A program made the position numbers and the translations under genes. A stretch of DNA of 9,570 bases. Source: Treponema sp. (GTDB taxonomy: Bacteria; Spirochaetota; Spirochaetia; Treponematales; Breznakiellaceae). The notes beneath the pieces are model-generated. The model had not been told where the DNA came from. It saw only the letters and a program-made list of their open reading frames with translations, and did no database searches. This document shows, piece by piece, positions 6,192 to 9,570 of this stretch. Location of the stretch: positions 1 through 9,570 of the forward strand of contig JAIRNB010000010.1 of the NCBI GenBank assembly GCA_031258265.1. Direction: 5' to 3'. Position 1 is the first letter of the stretch; each line of letters opens with the position of its first letter.

Positions 6192-6256
6192 AAAAAAATT
6201 ACAGGGAATCTCTAAAAACTGAGCCCTAAAAACTGAAACTTTTGGAAGTTTCCCTG
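6192..6256 (-). terminator. Probable intrinsic terminator of dxs
   Basis: In the message cagggaa (6256-6250, last dxs codons) pairs with ttccctg (6208-6202), followed after 3 bases by seven U (6198-6192). A smaller perfect hairpin (aaactt-ccaa-aagttt, 6251-6236) lies at the start of the large loop and overlaps the outer arm by two bases. The long loop makes this weaker than a classic terminator. Confidence 0.4.
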
Positions 6257-8136
6257 AAAGAAACGCCGGAAACACCGCTTAAGGCATAGGCCGCAATCCC
6301 CTCCCCGTCCAAGCGGTTAGCCTTGAGGAGTTCCCGCCGGGTCCCCAAGCCTTCAAAATCCCCTTCCACGGCGAGAACCAGGACCCTGCCGCCGCAGTTC
6401 CGCTTCCGGGCCAGGGCCAGGGCGTACTCCCCAAAGCCCCCTTCCCGGATACCCTCCTCCACAAAAACCGTAAGATCGTAACGATCCATGATAGAAGCCA
6501 GGTAATCCTCGTCCACCGGTTTAAGGAAACGGAGATTGTAACAATCGGCCCGCAGTCCCCGGCCCGCCAGAATCTCCCGGGCCCTGAGAACCTCGGCATA
6601 AAGCCCCCCGGTAAAGGCCAGGCAGATCCGGCCCGCCCCCTCGGGGCCGGAAACCCAGACCCCCCGGCCCTCGACCAGGGGCCGGGAAAAGGCGGCCTCT
6701 TCCACCGGAACCTCCCCCTTGGGATACCGGATGGCGATAGGCCCCCCCGGCGGCGCGGCCTCCCCCAGGGCCCAGTCCAGCATCAGATGCAGTTCCGCCG
6801 CGCCGGCGGGACAGAGAATCCTCATACCGGGGACAGGACGGAACAGGGAAATATCAAAAAGACCCTGGTGGGTCTCCCCGTCCTCCCCCACAAAGCCGGC
6901 GCGGTCCAGGGCCAGGATCACCGGAAGTTTCTGCAGCGCCGCGTCGTGGATCACTTGATCCACCCCCCGCTGGATAAAGGTGGAATAGACAGCCGCCACA
7001 CTTTTAAGCCCCCTGGCGGCCAGGGCGGCGGCAAAAATTAGGGCGTGTTCCTCGGCGATTCCCACGTCGAAGAAACGCCGGGGAAAGGCCTTCTTAAAGG
7101 CCGAAAGGCCGGTCCCCTTTTCCATGGCCGCGGTAATGGCGACAACCCGGCCATCCCTTTCGGCGGCCTTCAAAATAGAGCGGCCAAAGACCTCGGTAAA
7201 ACTTAGGCCCCCCCTGGGGGCGGGGGCGGAAACGCCGTGGTAGGTCCCCGGATCTTCTTCGGCATTGTTGTAACCTTTGCCCTTCCGGGTTATCACATGG
7301 ATCACCACCGGCCGGCCCAGCCTCCGCACGTCCCGGAAAACCTGGACCATGGCGGAAAGGCTGTGGCCCCCAATGGGTCCCACATACTCAAAACCCAGGT
7401 CCACAAAGAAATTATCCGTGTAAAAGACCGCCTTCACCGCCCGTTTAAGCCGCTGAATCCCCTGGTGCAGGGGCTCCCCCACCAGGGGAATCCTCTGAAC
7501 CATGGCGTCGAAGGTCCGCCGGAACAACTGGTACTTAGCCTTCATCGAAAGGCGGCTTAAATATTTGGAAAGCCCCCCCACGTTGGGGCCGATAGACATT
7601 TTGTTATCGTTCAGGACCACCACCAGGGGAAGGGCCAACTGGCCGGCGTGGGACAGGGCCTCGTAAGCGGCGCCGCCGGTCAAGGCCCCGTCGCCGATCA
7701 CCGCCACCGCCATCCCCCCTCCCCCCAGAATCCGCTCCCCCGCCAGGAAACCCAAAGCCGCGGAAACGGAAGTGGAAGCATGGCCGGTATTAAAAGAATC
7801 GTGGGGGCTTTCGCTCCGCTTGGGAAAACCCGCCAGCCCCCCCCTCCGGCGCAGGGCGGAAAAGGCCCCGTAACGGCCGGTAAGAAGCTTATGGGCGTAA
7901 CACTGATGCCCCACATCCCATACGATTTTATCCCGGGGGGAGTCAAAAACCAGATGCAGGGCGATAGTCAGTTCCACCACCCCCAGATTGGAAGCCAGGT
8001 GTCCCCCGTTTTTCCCCACGGTCCCGATAATACAGCGGCGAATCTCCGCCGCCAGACGGGAAAGCTCCGGAAATGTTAGTTTTTTTATGTCCTCCGGTCC
8101 CCGGATTCGGGGAAGGATAGGAACGGATTCCGTCAT
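6226..8136 (-). CDS. dxs: 1-deoxy-D-xylulose-5-phosphate synthase
   Basis: Thiamine-diphosphate enzyme joining pyruvate and glyceraldehyde 3-phosphate to give DXP, the first step of the MEP route to isoprenoids. I place the start at ATG 8136-8134 (MTESVPILPRIRGPEDIKKL, 636 residues; E. coli DXS has 620). The open frame runs back to a TTG at 8283, but those 49 extra residues do not look like DXS. No strong Shine-Dalgarno is present, only GGGG 9 bases upstream. Motifs in order: GGHLASNLG with His46; VWDVGHQCYAHKLLTGR; the diphosphate-binding GDGALTGGAAYEALSHAG (148-165) with NDNKMSI; AEEH with the likely catalytic Glu362; and the transketolase pyrimidine-domain motif DRAGFVGEDGETHQG. It lies 164 bases after the small ribosomal protein gene and probably shares its promoter. 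Identity is secure, the exact start less so. Confidence 0.97.
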   Translation of the reverse strand: MTESVPILPRIRGPEDIKKLTFPELSRLAAEIRRCIIGTVGKNGGHLASNLGVVELTIALHLVFDSPRDKIVWDVGHQCYAHKLLTGRYGAFSALRRRGGLAGFPKRSESPHDSFNTGHASTSVSAALGFLAGERILGGGGMAVAVIGDGALTGGAAYEALSHAGQLALPLVVVLNDNKMSIGPNVGGLSKYLSRLSMKAKYQLFRRTFDAMVQRIPLVGEPLHQGIQRLKRAVKAVFYTDNFFVDLGFEYVGPIGGHSLSAMVQVFRDVRRLGRPVVIHVITRKGKGYNNAEEDPGTYHGVSAPAPRGGLSFTEVFGRSILKAAERDGRVVAITAAMEKGTGLSAFKKAFPRRFFDVGIAEEHALIFAAALAARGLKSVAAVYSTFIQRGVDQVIHDAALQKLPVILALDRAGFVGEDGETHQGLFDISLFRPVPGMRILCPAGAAELHLMLDWALGEAAPPGGPIAIRYPKGEVPVEEAAFSRPLVEGRGVWVSGPEGAGRICLAFTGGLYAEVLRAREILAGRGLRADCYNLRFLKPVDEDYLASIMDRYDLTVFVEEGIREGGFGEYALALARKRNCGGRVLVLAVEGDFEGLGTRRELLKANRLDGEGIAAYALSGVSGVSFRETSKSFSF

Positions 8137-8281
8137 TAAAAAAGCCCCACACCAAAAAAAGAAGCCGCCTTTGAAGAACCCCGCCTTCGGTCCTGCCCGC
8201 GGAAAGGATTCAACCATTCCCGCCTGCATAACCCGATCTTCAAAAACGGCTTTGCGGCGTCCGTACCACAGTAACGGCGCC

Positions 8282-8301
8282 AAAAACGCCCAAAGGGACG
8301 T
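8282..8301 (-). terminator. Short hairpin with U run after the small ribosomal protein gene
   Basis: In the message, acg-t-ccc pairs with ggg-cgt around a ttt loop (8301-8286, 6 bp with one bulged base), and U residues continue to 8282. It begins on the last base of the stop codon of the 29-codon gene. It would be a weak terminator or attenuator that lowers read-through into dxs. Confidence 0.35.
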
Positions 8302-8390
8302 TATTTCTTCTTGTGTCTGTTCTTCCGAAGCTTTTTCTTGCGCTTATGGGTCGCAATTTTGCGCAACTTGCGTTTTCTTCCGCAGGGCAC
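8301..8390 (-). CDS. AURKAIP1/COX24 (mS38-like) small basic ribosomal protein, 29 aa
   Basis: A tiny gene of 29 codons from GTG 8390-8388 to TAA 8303-8301. The ribosome site AAGGAG lies 8 bases upstream. The product starts MPCGRKRKLRK, continues with IATHKRKKKL and ends RKNRHKKK. This is the highly basic pattern of the AURKAIP1/COX24 domain family: from memory, Bacteroidetes and spirochete members read MPSGKKRKR...ATHKRKKRLRKNRHKKK, and the eukaryotic relatives are the mitochondrial small-subunit protein mS38 and yeast Cox24. The expected role is a small-subunit ribosomal protein contacting 16S rRNA. A sigma70-type promoter lies 70-100 bases upstream and dxs follows. The GTG start is unusual for the family. 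No other reading frame here explains the conserved motif. Confidence 0.9.
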   Translation of the reverse strand: MPCGRKRKLRKIATHKRKKKLRKNRHKKK

Positions 8391-8458
8391 TTCAGCGTCT
8401 CCTTATAAGAGTAGGTCCAATCCCCGGATCATCCCCGGGCCGGCAGGAAAGTGAAACT

Positions 8459-8487
8459 AGTATACGGCGGAGGGGGGAAAAGATCAA
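8459..8487 (-). promoter_or_regulatory. Sigma70-type promoter for the small ribosomal protein gene and dxs
   Basis: On the minus strand TTGATC (8487-8482, 4 of 6) and TATACT (8464-8459, 5 of 6) are spaced by exactly 17 bases. Transcription would start near 8452, giving a leader of about 60 bases that contains a 5-bp hairpin (cccgg / ccggg) before the AAGGAG ribosome site. This places repeat copy B upstream of, not inside, this transcript. Confidence 0.6.
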
Positions 8488-8542
8488 GGCGCGGGCAAGG
8501 CCGGCGGCCAGGGCGAATATTTTGTCAGCGCCATTTGGGCCG

Positions 8543-8595
8543 CGGCATATATGCCGAGTCCAGAATGTGTCTACATTATGGACAGACTCTATTTA
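8543..8595. repeat. Structured repeat element, copy B
   Basis: A perfect palindrome (cggcata-tatgccg, 8543-8556) runs into the 42-base conserved part (8554-8595) that matches copy A at 36 positions. Relative to copy A the three inner stem pairs are all changed but remain paired, while the outer cgg/ccg pairs are kept. Inside, aatgt and acatt (8563-8567, 8572-8576) can pair around gtct. It ends 26 bases from the ankyrin gene stop and lies about 55 bases upstream of the -35 box for the small ribosomal protein gene. Confidence 0.75.
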
Positions 8596-8621
8596 CATGA
8601 GCAATTTTTGCGTGAACAACG

Positions 8622-9570
8622 CTAATTCTCCGCCCCCGCGACGATAAGCTGTTCGGTGATTTCCGTATAGCCCCCTTCGGCGGCGTAGTAGAGGGCGCTG
8701 TGCCGCAGATTGTCCACGGCGTTGAAATCCGCCCCATGCTCGATAAGCAGGGCGGTAAAATCGTTTTTGCCCTTCATGGCCGCCACGATAAGGGGCGTTT
8801 CCCCGTCCTGGTTGCGGGCGTTTAGCGTCCCCCCGGCCTGTATAAGGGCTTTTCCCACAAAGCCGTTTCCCGCGGCGGCGGCGTAATGGAACGCGCTTGA
8901 TCCGTCAAGGAGAACCAGATTGGGGTCCGCCCCGGCTTTAAGCAGCAGCTCCGCCGCGGCCAAATTGGACTGCATGCAGGCGACAACCAGGGGAGTTTCG
9001 CCTGAGTCGTTCAGGGCGTTTTTATCCGCGCCGGCCTTGAGCAGGGCGGCGATGATCTCGGTTTGGCCGTTAAAACACGCCTGATGGAGCGGCGTATTAC
9101 CCGAAGCATCCCGGTTTTCCCCCGTTCCCTGGAGCAGGGGAATGATGTCCCGCAAGCCCCGGGAGCTGGCATAGTCCAGGGCGCTGCGGCCTTCGTTATC
9201 TTTGATCGCCGGGTCCGCCCCCAGAGAGATAAGATACTTCGCCGCTTCGGTACGGCCTTCCTGCAAGGTATAGAACAGCGGCGGCTTGCCGTACTTGTCG
9301 CGGCAGTTAATATCCGCCCCGGCGTCCACCAGCAGCTTCATAATTTCCTTGCTGCCGCTTTTGCCGGCGGCGTGCAGGGGGGCGGCGCTTTCGTTATTCG
9401 CCAACTGGGGATCGGCGCCCTTGTCCAAAAGAATCTTAACAATGTCCCGGGCGCCCCGGAGGGCCGAATAATACAAGGGCGTGTTGCCCATCTGGTCCCG
9501 CTTGTTATAATTACAGCCGCCCTTCTTGATAAAGGCGTCCACCACGCCCTTCTGTCCGTTTTTACAGGCG
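8622..9570 (-). CDS. Ankyrin-repeat protein, 5' end outside the window
   Basis: The frame is open through the right edge and the sequence before residue MVDAFIKKG still reads as ankyrin repeat (ACKNGQKG), so the start is beyond the window. The visible 315 codons hold nine recognisable ankyrin repeats of about 33 residues plus one partial repeat. Examples are GNTPLYYSALRGARDIVKIL, SGNTPLHQACFNGQTEIIAA and DGETPLIVAAMKGKNDFTAL, most ending in a GAD turn (LLDKGADP, LLKAGADK, LIEHGADF). One repeat near the middle (LLQGTGENRDA) has a shortened turn. Ankyrin repeats bind proteins; partner and cellular site cannot be read here, and any signal peptide would be in the missing N-terminus. The protein ends VAGAEN with no C-terminal domain beyond the repeats. 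Confidence 0.94.
   Translation of the reverse strand, partial: ACKNGQKGVVDAFIKKGGCNYNKRDQMGNTPLYYSALRGARDIVKILLDKGADPQLANNESAAPLHAAGKSGSKEIMKLLVDAGADINCRDKYGKPPLFYTLQEGRTEAAKYLISLGADPAIKDNEGRSALDYASSRGLRDIIPLLQGTGENRDASGNTPLHQACFNGQTEIIAALLKAGADKNALNDSGETPLVVACMQSNLAAAELLLKAGADPNLVLLDGSSAFHYAAAAGNGFVGKALIQAGGTLNARNQDGETPLIVAAMKGKNDFTALLIEHGADFNAVDNLRHSALYYAAEGGYTEITEQLIVAGAEN

Larger units (their letters stand above)
5820..6225. other. Intergenic gap and probable cdaA leader
   Basis: The gap of 406 bases between dxs and cdaA holds no gene of ordinary size. In transcription order it contains the second half of the dxs terminator, a sigma70-type promoter (6108-6080), repeat copy A (5964-5911), a 6-bp hairpin at 5856-5874 (ccaaaa / ttttgg) and a hairpin over the weak ribosome site of cdaA. 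A 37-codon open frame (6053-5940) starts about 20 bases after the predicted transcription start but has no ribosome site. Confidence 0.55.

Noticed and set aside
8137..8283. A longer DXS N-terminus starting from TTG 8283
   Set aside because: The 49 extra residues are unlike other DXS proteins, and the family similarity begins just after ATG 8136. No ribosome site precedes the TTG.

Overview
The window looks like a piece of a spirochete chromosome, most likely a Treponema-type bacterium. Every gene I can support lies on the minus strand, so transcription runs from right to left. The best lineage clue is the left-edge gene: from memory its protein reads like Treponema denticola cystalysin over its whole length, with the pyridoxal-phosphate lysine at the equivalent position. 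DNA is GC-rich, with many CCGG/GGCC runs. The species cannot be fixed from sequence alone.

Layout in the direction of transcription. (1) 9570-8622: 3' part of an ankyrin-repeat protein gene whose start is outside the window. (2) 8621-8391: intergenic, with copy B of a two-copy structured repeat and a good sigma70-type promoter. (3) 8390-8301: a 29-codon gene for an AURKAIP1/COX24 (mS38-like) basic ribosomal protein, which is easily missed. (4) 8136-6226: dxs, first enzyme of the MEP isoprenoid pathway, followed by a probable terminator. (5) 6225-5820: a 406-base gap with a promoter, an apparent leader of about 250 bases and copy A of the repeat. (6) 5819-2719: a tight operon of cdaA (c-di-AMP synthase), cdaR/ybbR (its membrane regulator), acpS (holo-ACP synthase) and a DUF2225 zinc-binding protein, with overlaps of 20 and 4 bases and then a short gap. 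(7) 2718-2271: a hairpin-rich gap. (8) 2270-1446: truA (tRNA pseudouridine synthase). (9) 1445-1191: a gap with a GC-rich repeat-like block and mononucleotide tracts. (10) 1190-1: a cystalysin/PatB-type C-S lyase missing only its last few codons.

The coding content is mostly housekeeping: isoprenoid precursors, the second messenger c-di-AMP, activation of acyl carrier protein, tRNA modification and sulfur amino acid breakdown. The unexplained signal is in the gaps. The main one is a roughly 54-base element present twice in the same orientation (5911-5964 and 8543-8595). A 42-base part matches at 36 positions and abuts a hairpin whose three inner base pairs differ between copies but keep pairing. 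The second is a string of perfect hairpins and a possible multibranched fold at 2501-2659. No mobile-element genes, CRISPR arrays, tRNAs or rRNAs were seen.
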